Shown: positions 30,831 through 40,673, numbered from the stretch's first letter. The stretch is DNA of 64,000 nucleotides from Streptomyces sp. NBC_00683 (GCF_036226745.1 NZ_CP109013.1:8370001-8434000), one strand, 5' to 3'. The notes: generated by a model from the sequence alone, not told the origin. Numbers and translations: made by a program.

Positions 30831-31478
30831 GTGGATCAATTACTGAGAGTCCAGAACTTCAACGTCTCAAGTGACGGAATCGGGGCCGGAGAGAACCAGA
30901 CACTCGAAAGACCATTCGGTAATGGCGTCGAGCCCGAAAGACTGTTCGCATGGGCGGGCGCCACGGCAAGCTGGCCCATGCGCACGGACCCAGGAGGGAG
31001 CCGGGGCCTGGACGACTACCTCACGCGGGACTACGACCGCAACATCGGCGCCGAGATCATGGGCCGCAACAAGTTCGGGCCCCAGCGAGGGCCCTGGCAG
31101 GACCATGAGTGGCAGGGCTGGTGGGGTGACAAGCCGCCTTTCCGCACCCCGGTGTTTGTCCTGACCCACCACAAGCGTCCTTCGTTCACGCTTTCCGACA
31201 CCACGTTCCACTTCGTCGACGGCGACCCGGCCACGGTCCTCGAGCAGGCCCGGGAGGCGGCGCAGGGCAAGGATGTCCGGCTCGGCGGCGGGGTGACCAC
31301 GATCCGGCAGTTCCTCGACGCCGACCTCGTCGACACCATGCATGTCGCGGTCTCGCCGATGAAGCTCGGATCCGGACTACGGCTCTGGGAGTCCCCAGAC
31401 GAGCTGCTCGACCGCTTCCACCTGGACGTCGTACCCAGCCCGAGCGGGGTGACGCACCACCTGTTCTGGCGAAAGTGA
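30831..31478 (+). CDS. Dihydrofolate-reductase-like (RibD C-terminal) protein with an early TTA codon
   Basis: A 215-residue RibD_C/DHFR-fold protein: RNKFGPQRGPW, FRTPVFVLTHHKRPSF, GGGVTTIRQFLDADLVD are the family marks. GTG start with AGGAGG. Codon 4 is TTA (30840-30842), the rare leucine codon read by the bldA tRNA, so translation is probably tied to development. The enzyme class is NADPH-dependent reduction; substrate unknown. Confidence 0.8.
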   Translation: MDQLLRVQNFNVSSDGIGAGENQTLERPFGNGVEPERLFAWAGATASWPMRTDPGGSRGLDDYLTRDYDRNIGAEIMGRNKFGPQRGPWQDHEWQGWWGDKPPFRTPVFVLTHHKRPSFTLSDTTFHFVDGDPATVLEQAREAAQGKDVRLGGGVTTIRQFLDADLVDTMHVAVSPMKLGSGLRLWESPDELLDRFHLDVVPSPSGVTHHLFWRK

Positions 31479-31616
31479 CCGGTCCTCGGAGCCGGCCCCG
31501 GTCGGCCGCCCCACCTCCCCCCGCCGCCCTGACTTCCCGCTGGAATTTCGCGCCGGCAGGGCTGCCCGCGACCGGCGTCGTGTCCGAGCGGCTCACCAAG
31601 CCCCAGGACAGGCGAC

Positions 31617-31644
31617 GGCGCGGTGCCCGATGGGGCACCGCGCC
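31617..31644. terminator. Perfect 12-bp hairpin between convergent genes
   Basis: Arms 31617-31628 and 31633-31644 with a 4-nt loop lie 30 bp beyond the xylanase stop codon and about 140 bp beyond the reductase-like gene. Confidence 0.85.
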
Positions 31645-31673
31645 GGGGCGTGTGGGTACGCGGGACGCAGGGG

Positions 31674-32741
31674 TCAGCCCACGCTGCAGCTGCCGACCGA
31701 TGGGGACGGGCTGCTGGGTCCGCTGACGGTGAAGCCGAACGACGTCGACTGCCCCGCGCTCAGGGTGCGGTTGTGGCTGACCGGGGTCACGGTCAGAACG
31801 TTTCCGTTCCGGCTCGAGGTGCCGTTCCAGAGCGAGGTGACCGTCTGACCGCTGGCCAGCGTCACCGGAACCTTCCAGTTGGTGACGCCGCTGCTGCCCG
31901 CGTTGATGGTCACCTCACCGTTGAAGCCGTTGTTCCACGAGCTGGTGGTGCGGTACGTCGCGGTGCAGGCACCTGTCCCCGGAGGGGGAGTGGTACCCCC
32001 GCTCGGAGGCGGAGTGGTGGGCGTGGTCCCGCCGCCGCCCAGACTGACGCTGGAGCTGCCGGTGCTCTGGTAGCCCTCCGTGGCCATGATCATGTAGTAG
32101 TTGAACGCCCCCATCGGCATCCCGGCCGCCTGCCAGGCGTCGAAGTGCGCGCCGGTGTTGATGGTGCCGCTGCTGCGCTTGCTCTGCCGGATGCTCCAGT
32201 ACTGCTGGAAGGTCTTGGTGCCTTCCACGGAGGGCTGGTTGGTCCGGGTCGACTCATAGATGTCGTACGTTCCGCCGCCGTCGGTGACCGTGCCGCGCCT
32301 CGTGCCGGCCGAACCAGGGTTGTACGGGCCGAAGTTCTCCACGATGTAGTACTCGACCAGCGGGTTGGCGGTCCACCCGTACAGCGCCAGGTAGCCGTTG
32401 CTGCCCGGGTTGAACGAGCCGGAGTAGGTGACGGCCCGGCGGCTGCCGTTGCTCCAGCCGAGACCGCCGACCCAGTTGTTGGTGTTGCTCCACTGACTGC
32501 TGTACGAGCCGGCCGTGTCCGACAGCGTCATGCTGACGGAGCCCGGGGCGTCGGTCCAGAAGGAGTAGTAGTAGCCGTTGTGCGTACCGGTCGCGTTGCT
32601 GGTGAGGACGGTTGCGGCGCGCGCCGTGTCGGGCAGCAGCAGCCCTGCTGTCCCGGCCGCCACCAGCGCCCCGGCACCGCCGAAGACGAGTTTCCTGCGA
32701 CTGACCTGACGTGGTTCGGAGTTGTGCGGGGTGTCGCTCAT
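31674..32741 (-). CDS. Secreted GH11 endo-1,4-beta-xylanase with CBM2
   Basis: A 355-residue extracellular xylanase. A Tat signal (SRRKLVFGG, cleavage near ARA-AT) is followed by a GH11 jelly-roll with nucleophile Glu130 (LVEYYIVE) and acid/base Glu222 (MATEGYQS), a Gly/Thr/Pro-rich linker (~240-270), and a CBM2-like module ([15 protein letters not shown] to VGSCSVG) with the paired terminal Cys residues. ATG with AGGAGG upstream. About 280 bp upstream lie two CGAAACTTTCG boxes, the operator shared by Streptomyces xylanase genes, so xylan-dependent derepression is expected. Confidence 0.93.
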   Translation of the reverse strand: MSDTPHNSEPRQVSRRKLVFGGAGALVAAGTAGLLLPDTARAATVLTSNATGTHNGYYYSFWTDAPGSVSMTLSDTAGSYSSQWSNTNNWVGGLGWSNGSRRAVTYSGSFNPGSNGYLALYGWTANPLVEYYIVENFGPYNPGSAGTRRGTVTDGGGTYDIYESTRTNQPSVEGTKTFQQYWSIRQSKRSSGTINTGAHFDAWQAAGMPMGAFNYYMIMATEGYQSTGSSSVSLGGGGTTPTTPPPSGGTTPPPGTGACTATYRTTSSWNNGFNGEVTINAGSSGVTNWKVPVTLASGQTVTSLWNGTSSRNGNVLTVTPVSHNRTLSAGQSTSFGFTVSGPSSPSPSVGSCSVG

Positions 32742-33018
32742 GCGTTGATTCCTCCTCGCGAATAGCACGGTCTGTGACCAAAAGACACGCCGAGCAGACG
32801 TCGGCGTTCATCGATGAGGTGACACAGCCCGGTCGTGCGCATCCCATTGCACGGCCGGGGGAGCGTCACAACAGTCGGCCCTGGCAAGGGAGTTGTCAAC
32901 GGTTTCCGTAACCTTTCCGAAACTCGGGCGACACTATGAATCTCATTCGTGCTGGTCAACGTGGGTGTAGATAGGGCGAGGAGAGGGGGTGGTCGAGATG
33001 TCGCCGATTTAGAGGCAC

Positions 33019-33046
33019 CGAAACTTTCGTAGTCTCGAAACTTTCG
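33019..33046 (-). promoter_or_regulatory. Tandem xylanase operator boxes
   Basis: The 11-bp palindrome CGAAACTTTCG occurs twice, at 33019-33029 and 33036-33046 (17-bp spacing), upstream of the GH11 gene. The same palindrome is known upstream of xlnA, xlnB and xlnC in S. lividans. A degenerate third copy (CGAAACTCGGG) lies near 32918. Confidence 0.85.
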
Positions 33047-33059
33047 AACCCTCTTCTCG

Positions 33060-33776
33060 GTGGGATGCGAGGTAACTGGTGTCCGGCGGAGACGCCCGTG
33101 GCGGCGGGGGACTCCCGGGGGCTTCATGGATGTGGTCGTGTGGGGCCGCTCATGCTGGGTCCGCCCGTGATCGGCCTCTTCCTGCAGCAACCCGGCGGGG
33201 ACGGACCGCCTGCCCGTCTCGTGGTCCGAGGGCCGAGATCCGTCTGCCAGGGGATACCGGATGCCGTACCGCGTCGCCCCCTTGAGTGGTGGATCTACTT
33301 CGCCTCGCAAGCCGGTCATGGCTTCGTAGGTGAAATTCGGTTCTGGCTCAACTTCCATGCCGAGTAACGCTCAGACATAGCTGGACGTCGAAGAGGGCGA
33401 TTGGCTTCGTTCACTTCCAGGGGCAGCGTCTGTCCGCCGGGTTGGGCAGCAGTGGCGGATCCTGAGGCCTTGAATGTTCAGGAGAAAATGCAGCGCGAGC
33501 GATGCGCGGTGCGTCGCTCGTCGTGCTCGCGGGGTGTCGCAGAACGGCCCGTGGCGCACCTATTGCCCTCTCAAGGGGGTCCGCAATACAGCGGATGCCG
33601 GCCCGGCACCGGCCAGGGTCTCGGCACCCGGACAGGGCCTCGACCAGCTGAGAGGCGGTGGGATCGGCGGCTACCGGCCCCCGAACACCTGCGCCTCGGG
33701 CCGCAGCATTGCCATGTCCGACGGGGGCAGTCCCCGCCCAGGACGAATTGTCAGAGGCTCCCTCTATGGTTTCGCC
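33060..33776. other. Gap without recognisable gene
   Basis: Open frames on both strands (for example plus 33065-33367 and minus over 33060-33358) lack a ribosome binding site and any family motif. Nothing supportable was found. Confidence 0.35.
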
Positions 33777-34265
33777 ATGGCCGTTCCCGAGATCGTTTCG
33801 ATCGCCCACGAGCCCGACTACCGCACCAAAACGATCGGGCAGTGTGCAGGAGGCCAGTTCCTGGCATCGATCACATATGCATTCCCGCACGGGTTCAGCC
33901 CCTGTGAAGGGTGGGAGGATCAAAAGCGCCTCTATGTCGTGCTGCACCAGTTCAACTCTGAGGGGTGGCACCTCCGCTCAGACATCTGGTGCGCCGGGAC
34001 CTGGGCCGAACAGCAACGGCGTCCGCAGGGCAACGATTCCGTTCTGGCCCGAGCGGAGGCACGGTTGGCAGAGCTGCTCGACCGTCTCTCTCAGCGCAAG
34101 TACGGGGACATTGCGATCCGTCCCTTCCAGCTGACTGTTGACGGCGTTGTCTTCGGCTTGATCTCCGAACGTCACGAAGAAGGCGACGGGGAAGACGACT
34201 GGGCCGAGCTCCACCCCGACAACCTCGGGTTCGGCGCTCCCTGGGACGGCCAGTACGACACGTGA
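33777..34265 (+). CDS. Hypothetical protein, 162 aa
   Basis: Soluble protein beginning MAVPEIVSIAHEPDYRTKTI and ending GFGAPWDGQYDT. The composition is natural (balanced, with Trp and Tyr), and it has no signal or TM segment. An in-frame ATG 63 bp upstream is possible; neither start has a clear ribosome binding site. No family recognised. Confidence 0.55.
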   Translation: MAVPEIVSIAHEPDYRTKTIGQCAGGQFLASITYAFPHGFSPCEGWEDQKRLYVVLHQFNSEGWHLRSDIWCAGTWAEQQRRPQGNDSVLARAEARLAELLDRLSQRKYGDIAIRPFQLTVDGVVFGLISERHEEGDGEDDWAELHPDNLGFGAPWDGQYDT

Positions 34266-34483
34266 GCGCCAGGCCGCCTGCCTGCATTGGGCTGACGGTA
34301 GCGGGCGCCGAACACCAGGGCGCCCACTGCCGTGGACCAAGAGCTCCCGTTCTTCGGCGCGGCGTAACCGCCCGGCCCTGCCCCACCTCCGGCGGCCCGC
34401 ATCCTCGCGCCGGGGCAGCACCAGGCCGTCGTGGCGCTCGCCCATCATGGGAGCTGCAAGCTGTGAGCCGGGAGACGGCGGGT

Positions 34484-36112
34484 TCAGGAGATGATGCGGG
34501 CCATTCCGCCGCCGCCGGTGGCGACGCCGCCGCTCGGCTTGGGGGCGGAGAAGGGGGGCGTGTCCTGTCGGCACTTCGTTCCGACAGGCGGAAGTGTGCC
34601 GTCGATGAAGTAGCGGCTCTCGTGCTCCTGAATGCAGCTGCTGGGGTTCAGCAGTGCGGTGTGCCCGTACCCCTCGTTGGTGAGCAGGCGGGCGTCGGCC
34701 AGTTCTTCGACCATGGCCTGCGAGTTGGGGTAGGCGGTGGACGGGTCGTAGGCGGTACCGACCACCAGGACGGGGTTCGCGGTCGGCTTGTTCCAGGGGC
34801 CGAGGTACCGGTCGGGGGAGGCCGGCCAGGTAGCGCACCCCGCGGCCGCCCAGGTCCAGAAGCGTCCGGCGTCACCCGCACGGGCTGCGGAAGCCTCCTC
34901 CAGGGCGTGGTAGGCACCGGGGTCGCGCGGATTGGGGCTGTCGCCGCAGAGCACCGCGGCGGCCTGTTCCTCGCCCAGGTACGGATTCGGATCCGGGACC
35001 GGCGGTGCGGGCGGGAAGGCGGCCTGCTCCGGGGCGCGGCCCTGCCACAGATCCTCCAGCCTGCCTGCCAGGTCGGCCCACCCGCTGACGATGTAGAGGC
35101 CGTTCACCACGTCCGCGACGGTGCGGGCATAGGTCCAGGTGTCCACGGGCTTCTTCCGGAGCCGCTGGGTCAGCTGGTCGAACTTGTCCCGCGTCGCTTT
35201 CGGGGTACCGGCGGAGAAGGCGCAGCGGGCGGTGGTGGCGGAACCGCACAGGTCCAGGAACTTGTCCAGGGTCGCTGCCGCGCTGCGGTCCGAGCCGACG
35301 CGCAGGAACGTCGTGAGCCGGGCGTCGTCGGACGCGTCGTTCGTCCAGGCCCGGGGGCCGATGTTGCTGTCGAGGGTCATGGCCCGGACCTTGCCGGGGA
35401 AGAGGTTGGCGTAGGTGGCGCCCAGGATCGTGCCGTAGGAGATCCCGTAGTAGTTGAGCTGCGGCTCGCCCACCGACCGGCGGAGCTGGTCCAGGTCGCG
35501 AGCGGTGTCGGCGGTCGACACATGGCTCAGGAGCTCGGGGTCCTTCTGCTGACAGCGCTGGACCAGATCCTTGTAAGCGGCGATGAAGTCCGTCCGCTCC
35601 TTCTCGTCCACCGGGAAGCCCGCCGCCTTGCTCGCGTTCCAGTCGGCGGCCTCCTCGGGGCTCGCGAAGCAGTTCACCGCAGTGCTGCTGCCGATTCCGC
35701 GGGGGTCCCAGCTGACGATGTCGAACCGCTCCCGCACCTCGCGGGGGAAGAATTCGTAGTTCTGCGGCATCTGAACCGTCCCGGGACCGCCGGGGCCGCC
35801 GGGGTTGAAGAACAGGGTGCCGATGCGCCGGCCGGGTGCGGTTGCCTTCCGCCTGACGACTGCCAGATCGATGGTGCGAGCACCTGGGCTCTTGTAGTCC
35901 AGTGGCACCTTCGCGGTCGCGCAGTCGAAGGGACTGCCTTGGATGCAGGGTCTCCAGTCCAGCCGCGGGGCGGGCACCGAAGGTGTGGGCGCACCGTCGG
36001 CCGTGACGGGGCCCTGCCCGGTCAGGACCGTCGAACAGGCCATCACCGTGGCGACGACCGCGGCGTGGTGTCGCCGACCAGCTATGAGTCCGCGCAGGGG
36101 GTGTACGGGCAT
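34484..36112 (-). CDS. Secreted tripeptidyl-aminopeptidase-like alpha/beta hydrolase
   Basis: A 542-residue exported S33-type peptidase of the Streptomyces Tap/SlpD/SlpE group. The signal sequence (GRRHHAAVVATVMACSTVL) contains a Cys but no convincing lipobox. The oxyanion region reads FFNPGGPGGPG, the nucleophile elbow GISYGT has Ser near residue 225, and the late triad members are Asp in TAYDPST and His in EGYGHTALL. The TAP-like C-terminal domain is present. AAGG lies 8 nt before the ATG. Role: removing tripeptides from extracellular protein N-termini. Confidence 0.85.
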   Translation of the reverse strand: MPVHPLRGLIAGRRHHAAVVATVMACSTVLTGQGPVTADGAPTPSVPAPRLDWRPCIQGSPFDCATAKVPLDYKSPGARTIDLAVVRRKATAPGRRIGTLFFNPGGPGGPGTVQMPQNYEFFPREVRERFDIVSWDPRGIGSSTAVNCFASPEEAADWNASKAAGFPVDEKERTDFIAAYKDLVQRCQQKDPELLSHVSTADTARDLDQLRRSVGEPQLNYYGISYGTILGATYANLFPGKVRAMTLDSNIGPRAWTNDASDDARLTTFLRVGSDRSAAATLDKFLDLCGSATTARCAFSAGTPKATRDKFDQLTQRLRKKPVDTWTYARTVADVVNGLYIVSGWADLAGRLEDLWQGRAPEQAAFPPAPPVPDPNPYLGEEQAAAVLCGDSPNPRDPGAYHALEEASAARAGDAGRFWTWAAAGCATWPASPDRYLGPWNKPTANPVLVVGTAYDPSTAYPNSQAMVEELADARLLTNEGYGHTALLNPSSCIQEHESRYFIDGTLPPVGTKCRQDTPPFSAPKPSGGVATGGGGMARIIS

Positions 36113-37151
36113 ACTCCGGCCTTCTCTCTTGCTTGTGTGAGCGCCCGAGACCACCGATGACCCGACCCTCGGTACGCATCCGTGTCAACAACACAGCGGC
36201 CTCGTATCGCGCGCGAGGCAGCCGCAGCCGAATGGCCGATCTCCCGCCACCGTGGACGAGGCCATCGCATCAGCGCCGACCCGTACGGCCTTGGGTTGTC
36301 GTCCACGCCAACACCCGTATCCCGCCGAGCGACCTCTGCTTGATCGCAATTCCCAGGGTGTGACCGGCCGGTGTGGTCGACCGCCGCAGTCCGGGTGAGC
36401 CGGCGGCCGACTGGGACTTCTCTCATGCGCGCCCCGCGACGGACACCCGGGCTTCATTCACCACGGCTGTCATGTCCACCGCGCGAGCGGGGGCGTCCCC
36501 CGGTCCTTGCCGGCTGCATTCGCCCTCATGGCCGCCAGGATCTCGCAGGCTGAGCCGACGGTGCCGGAGCACGCGGTCATCGTCCCTGACAGTGCGAGCT
36601 TCTACGCGACCTCGACAGCTCCTCCGGCCCGGTCGGCCTCAGACGGATCTTGCTCCGTGGCGACAACCTTCTGGAGAGCCTGTTCACCGACTACGCCCTG
36701 GAGCCGCCCTGGATGCTGTGCCCGATGACGAGGGAACGGGCTGTCGCTGACACTCCGGAGTGGCTGGATTCCTGGATTGACGTTCCGGGGGAGCGCAGTG
36801 CGAGCAAAAGGCGCCTTCCGAATGGTCCGGCAGACTCCCTCCAAACATTCATCGTCGCAGGTCAGAAGCCGCTTTCCTAGGTCCCCGCTTTCGGGCCCCA
36901 GCTCAGCCGAAACCTCGACGCCGACCCCTCCGGCAACACGGTTCATCACCTACCTCGAGTCCGGGCCCGATGGTGAATCGACGCTGAGGCTCGGGTGCGG
37001 CGACTGGGACCGCAAGGATCAGGCGCGGCCGCTCGAGCCGTCCGCCGAGTCCTGTCCGCACGGCTCCGTCGGACCCCGCCTCGATTAGCGGTCTAGCATG
37101 AATAGGGAGGTTTTATCTCCAGGCCCGGGCCGCAGCGGCAGGGAGGCCGGT
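36113..37151. other. Gap with a possible decayed ORF
   Basis: No intact gene. Between about 36530 and 36880 on the plus strand two frames together read naturally (PEHAVIVPDSASFY in one, then RDLDSSSGPVGLRRILLRGD and PPWMLCPMTRERAV in another), suggesting a gene broken by a frameshift near 36605. Family not recognised. Confidence 0.3.
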
Positions 37152-38987
37152 ATGGCGTTCGACACGACTGGTTTCGAGCAGCCGGACGGCTGCGGATACC
37201 TACCGATCTCCGAGCACGGCCTGATCGGCGATCTTCGTACGACCGCCCTGGTCGGCACGAACGGCACCATCGACTGGTACTGCTGCCCGCGCTTCGATTC
37301 GCCCAGCGTCTTCGGGTCCATCCTCGACGCCGACCGGGGCGGGTCGTTCGAGTTGGCCGCCGAGGTCCCGACCCGCACCAGGCAGTTCTACTTCCCCGAC
37401 ACGAACGTGCTGATCACGCGGTTCTTCGCCGCGGACGGGGTGGCGGAGATCCAGGACTTCATGCCCGTGGTCGACGAGGCGGGCGAAGCGGCCAGGCACC
37501 GGCTGATCCGACGGGTGATCTGCGTCCGCGGAACCCTCCCGTTCCGGGCGCGGATCGCACCCCGTTTCGGCTACGGCGCCGAAGCGCACACCACGCACCT
37601 CGAAGGTCACACGGCGGTGTTCCGCTCCCCGTCACTGACGCTCGCGCTGACCGCCACCGCACCACTGGAAAGCGACGGCCTGGATGTGTGGTCGCACTTC
37701 AAACTCATTGAGGGTGAGTCCAACGTGTTCGCCCTCGACCAGATCGGCGATGACGTCCCGGCCCGTTCGTGCCCGCGCGCCGAGGCGCAGGAGGAGGTAG
37801 AGGGGACCGTTCGGTTCTGGCGCCGCTGGCTGTCCGCTTCGCGCTACCACGGGCGGTGGAGGGAGACCGTGAACCGCTCCGCGCTGGTGCTGAAGCTGCT
37901 CACCTACGAGCCGACCGGTGCGATCGTCGCCGCACCGACCACCAGCCTGCCCGAGCAGATCGGTGGCGAGCGCAACTGGGACTACCGCTATGTCTGGGTC
38001 CGCGACGCCGCCTTCTGCGTCTACGCGATGCTGCGCCTGGGGTTCACCTCGGAGGCCGAGGCGTTCATGGGGTTCATCTCGGAGCGGGGCATCCTGCGGG
38101 GCAGGGGCGAGAGCGGTCCGTTGCAGATCATGTACGGCATCGACGGGCGCACCGAGCTGCCCGAATACGAGCTTCCGCATCTCGAGGGCTACCTCGGCTC
38201 CGCACCGGTACGCGTGGGCAACGCCGCGACCGGCCAGCTCCAACTGGACATCTACGGTGCGCTGATCGACTCGATCTACCTCTACGACAAGTGGGGCCAG
38301 CCGATCAGCAGTGACCGCTGGGACGAGGTCGGTGCTGTGGTGGACTGGCTGTGCGAGCACTGGAACCAGCCCGACGAGGGGGTGTGGGAGACCAGGGCGG
38401 GCCGACGGAACTTCGTGTACTCGCGGCTGATGTGCTGGGTGGCGCTGGAACGCGCGATACGCATGGCGAACCGCCGCGGTCTGCCGGCGGACCTGCCCCG
38501 CTGGCGGGAGTCCAGGGACGCGATCTACCGGCAAATCATGCGGCGCGGCTGGTCGGCCGAGCGAGGGGCGTTCGTCCAGGATCTGGACGGCCATGTGCTG
38601 GACGCCTCGCTGCTGATGATGCCGATGGCCAAGTTCGTCTCGCCCACCGACCCCAAGTGGCTCTCCACCCTGGACGCCCTCACCACGGACCTCGTCTCCG
38701 ACTCGCTGGTGTACCGCTACGACCCGGCCGCCAGCCCGGACGGTCTGCAAGGCCCCGAGGGCACCTTCTCGATCTGCTCCTTCTGGTACGTGGAGGCGCT
38801 GGCCCGTGCAGGCCGGCTGGAGGAGGCCCGGCTCGCCTTCGAGAAGATGCTCACCTACGCCAACCACCTCGGTCTGTTCGCAGAGGAGATCGGCCCGACC
38901 GGAGAGCAACTGGGCAACTTCCCCCAGGCCTTCACTCACCTCTCGCTGATCAGTGCCGCGTTCAACCTCGACCGCGCGCTGGGCTGA
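37152..38987 (+). CDS. GH15 family glycoside hydrolase (trehalase/glucoamylase-like)
   Basis: A 611-residue cytosolic GH15 protein. The N-terminal super-beta-sandwich begins ISEHGLIGDLRTTALVG and NGTIDWYCCPRFDSPSVF; the (alpha/alpha)6 barrel carries WDYRYVWVRDAAF, LQIMYGIDG and, for the catalytic acid/base pair, GVWETR (about 420) and GLFAEEIGPTGEQLGNFPQA, written here as FAEEIGP and GNFPQAFTH (~590). Actinobacterial members act as trehalases or on alpha-glucans. ATG at 37152 has GGGAGG upstream; an ATG 54 bp earlier does not. Confidence 0.9.
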   Translation: MAFDTTGFEQPDGCGYLPISEHGLIGDLRTTALVGTNGTIDWYCCPRFDSPSVFGSILDADRGGSFELAAEVPTRTRQFYFPDTNVLITRFFAADGVAEIQDFMPVVDEAGEAARHRLIRRVICVRGTLPFRARIAPRFGYGAEAHTTHLEGHTAVFRSPSLTLALTATAPLESDGLDVWSHFKLIEGESNVFALDQIGDDVPARSCPRAEAQEEVEGTVRFWRRWLSASRYHGRWRETVNRSALVLKLLTYEPTGAIVAAPTTSLPEQIGGERNWDYRYVWVRDAAFCVYAMLRLGFTSEAEAFMGFISERGILRGRGESGPLQIMYGIDGRTELPEYELPHLEGYLGSAPVRVGNAATGQLQLDIYGALIDSIYLYDKWGQPISSDRWDEVGAVVDWLCEHWNQPDEGVWETRAGRRNFVYSRLMCWVALERAIRMANRRGLPADLPRWRESRDAIYRQIMRRGWSAERGAFVQDLDGHVLDASLLMMPMAKFVSPTDPKWLSTLDALTTDLVSDSLVYRYDPAASPDGLQGPEGTFSICSFWYVEALARAGRLEEARLAFEKMLTYANHLGLFAEEIGPTGEQLGNFPQAFTHLSLISAAFNLDRALG

Positions 38988-39410
38988 CGGACCGTCATCA
39001 GCTGGACGGCAGTTTCTTCGAGCCCTGCCGCGCCGTGGTTCCTCCGGCACCCGCACGGCAATATCGTGGAGATGAGGTGCCCTTTCGGAGCCGCCTTCAA
39101 CGCGCGGGACAGCCGCTCGCCCTGGCCGTAAGCGCGCGTCCGGCCGTGAGGAGAGTGCTCACAAGGCGAAGGCTGGGGCCGTCACCGCCGTCGGCTGAGA
39201 CATGATCGCGGACTCCTTTCCAAGACCATCCGGGCTGCTCCGAATGTGCTTTCGTCCTTCGCCGTGACCGGGGGATGCGCGCCATGGTGCGGACGATCTC
39301 CGGATCTCCGGCCACCTGGGCTGTTTCGTTTGAATCTAGACTTTGCAGTTCGCTGCTGGTGCTCGTTCTGATGGCGGTGGACGCTCTGGATCACTGGAGG
39401 AAGGTGGGCG
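38988..39410. other. Gap with a possible VOC-gene fragment
   Basis: At about 39048-39130 on the plus strand a frame reads HPHGNIVEMRCPFGAAFNAR, like the C-terminal end of a VOC-family protein (DPDGNIVE motif), with nothing upstream. Otherwise nothing is seen. Confidence 0.3.
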
Positions 39411-39890
39411 TTGGACATCGTGCCCTGGGTACACGTCGTTTCGGAGCAAGGCGCCCTGCCTGTCGATTTGCTGCTTCCCGTGACGGGCAGGACGTACGTA
39501 GCGCGGCTCGACGGCCGGGAGATGCGCGACACGGATTCCGTCTTCCAGCAGTTCTACGATGGACTGAAGCTGCCGGACTACTTCGGGTGGAACTGGGATG
39601 CCCTCTCCGACTGTCTGCGCGACCTGAAGTGGCTGCCCGCGGAACACTATGTACTGATCGTTGAGGCCGCGGATGAGGCGCTGTCGGGTGACGTCGCCGG
39701 ACGGCAACTGCTCTTCAAGACCCTTCTGCGGGCAGGCCGCCGATGGTCCTCCACGAAGCGACCCGAGGGCATTGACCTCAGCAGGCTCGTGGTCGTGATG
39801 TCCTGCGACGCAGCATCCGTTTCGGGTCTGCGGGCACAACTGCGGTTGTGCTGGGAAGAGTGCTCGGTGGGCGCTGATGGTCGGTGGTGA
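39411..39890 (+). CDS. Barstar-like (barnase inhibitor family) protein
   Basis: A 159-residue protein whose residues ~25-120 show the barstar pattern: YVARLDGREMRDTDSVFQQF, then LPDYFGWNWDALSDCLRDL, where the Asp and Trp residues correspond to the inhibitor surface. TTG start 7 nt after GGAGGAAGG. No ribonuclease gene of the barnase type is in the neighbourhood, so it is an orphan; it could inhibit a distant RNase or serve as an immunity protein. Confidence 0.75.
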   Translation: MDIVPWVHVVSEQGALPVDLLLPVTGRTYVARLDGREMRDTDSVFQQFYDGLKLPDYFGWNWDALSDCLRDLKWLPAEHYVLIVEAADEALSGDVAGRQLLFKTLLRAGRRWSSTKRPEGIDLSRLVVVMSCDAASVSGLRAQLRLCWEECSVGADGRW

Positions 39891-40054
39891 GCCAGCCGCC
39901 CAAGCTTTGGACGCCGGCTACTGACATTGGAGCGGCTCAGTTTCAGCCACGCCTCCCGTACGGCATCGTCGGACTCGCTGAGCAAGCCCAGCATCCGATA
40001 GGCGACCGCCCGCGGATGGGAGCGGTGCTCCTGGAAGCGCTGAGCCAGTAATTC
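39880..40054 (-). pseudogene. 5' remnant of an ECF sigma factor (SigJ/ECF41-like)
   Basis: The minus-strand frame reads ELLAQRFQEHRSHPRAVAYR, MLGLLSESDDAVREAWLKLS and RSNVS, i.e. region 1.2-2.1 of a SigJ-like ECF factor, then shifts frame and continues SLGGWLTT, the family's next motif. No start codon or downstream domains remain. It is divergent from the carboxymuconolactone-decarboxylase-like gene, the typical partner of ECF41 sigma factors, so the pair was probably once complete. Confidence 0.7.
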
Positions 40055-40163
40055 CCTTCACGCTGACCTGTTACTTCCTCGCGCTGCGATCCGTCAATGC
40101 AGTGACGGACATTAACCGGCCCGTGCAACAAGCGTGCTGGCCGCCCGCGATGAGGAGGAGACG

Positions 40164-40673
40164 ATGATGGAAACACGGTCGATCACGGCGGAGATCCCGA
40201 TGATTCCGCGGATGCCCGAGGACCCCGCGGAGCTTGTCCCCGAGCTGGCGGAGGTGTCCGCGGCGCTGTTCAGGGTCACCGGCAACGGTTCGGTACCGCG
40301 CTCCACGATCAGCCTGGTCCAGCTGCGTGCTGGTCAGATCGTCGGCAGCACCTACCTGACCGTTCTGCATACGGGATTCCTGCGCAAGGCCGGGGAGTCG
40401 GAGGAGAGGCTCACGTCGGTGGCGTCCTGGCAGGATTCGCCGTACTTCACTGGTGCCGAGCGTTCCGCGCTGGCACTTGTGGAAGCCGTGCTTCAGCCGT
40501 CCGCAGGCGGCGAAAGGGTTTCCGACGAGCTGTACGTGCAGGCAGCCGCCCACTACGAGGCCAAGGCTCTCGCCACGCTGATGTTCGCGATCGGCCAGGT
40601 CAACTTCTTCATCCCCGTAGCGCTCATCGCCAAGCCGGTGCCCGGACGGTCGTTCACCGACCCGTGGGCATGA
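40164..40673 (+). CDS. Carboxymuconolactone-decarboxylase-like (AhpD fold) protein lacking the CxxC
   Basis: A 169-residue CMD-family protein: RSTISLVQLRAGQIVGS, FLRKAGESEERLTSVASW, YFTGAERSALALVEAV and ALATLMFAIGQVNFF follow the family. The family's CxxC catalytic pair, expected directly after QI(N)G, is replaced by GSTYLTVLHT, so peroxidase/thiol chemistry looks lost. ATG 5-6 nt after GAGGAGG. Next to a decayed ECF sigma remnant. It may keep a non-redox role or be drifting. Confidence 0.8.
   Translation: MMETRSITAEIPMIPRMPEDPAELVPELAEVSAALFRVTGNGSVPRSTISLVQLRAGQIVGSTYLTVLHTGFLRKAGESEERLTSVASWQDSPYFTGAERSALALVEAVLQPSAGGERVSDELYVQAAAHYEAKALATLMFAIGQVNFFIPVALIAKPVPGRSFTDPWA

Noticed and set aside
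34262..36160. 632-codon plus-strand frame opposite the peptidase
   Set aside because: Shadow of the S33 peptidase gene, which has triad motifs and a signal peptide.
36373..36750. Plus-strand frame in the 36-37 kb gap as a gene
   Set aside because: Ser/Arg/Pro-rich composition and no ribosome binding site; another frame in part of this interval reads better.
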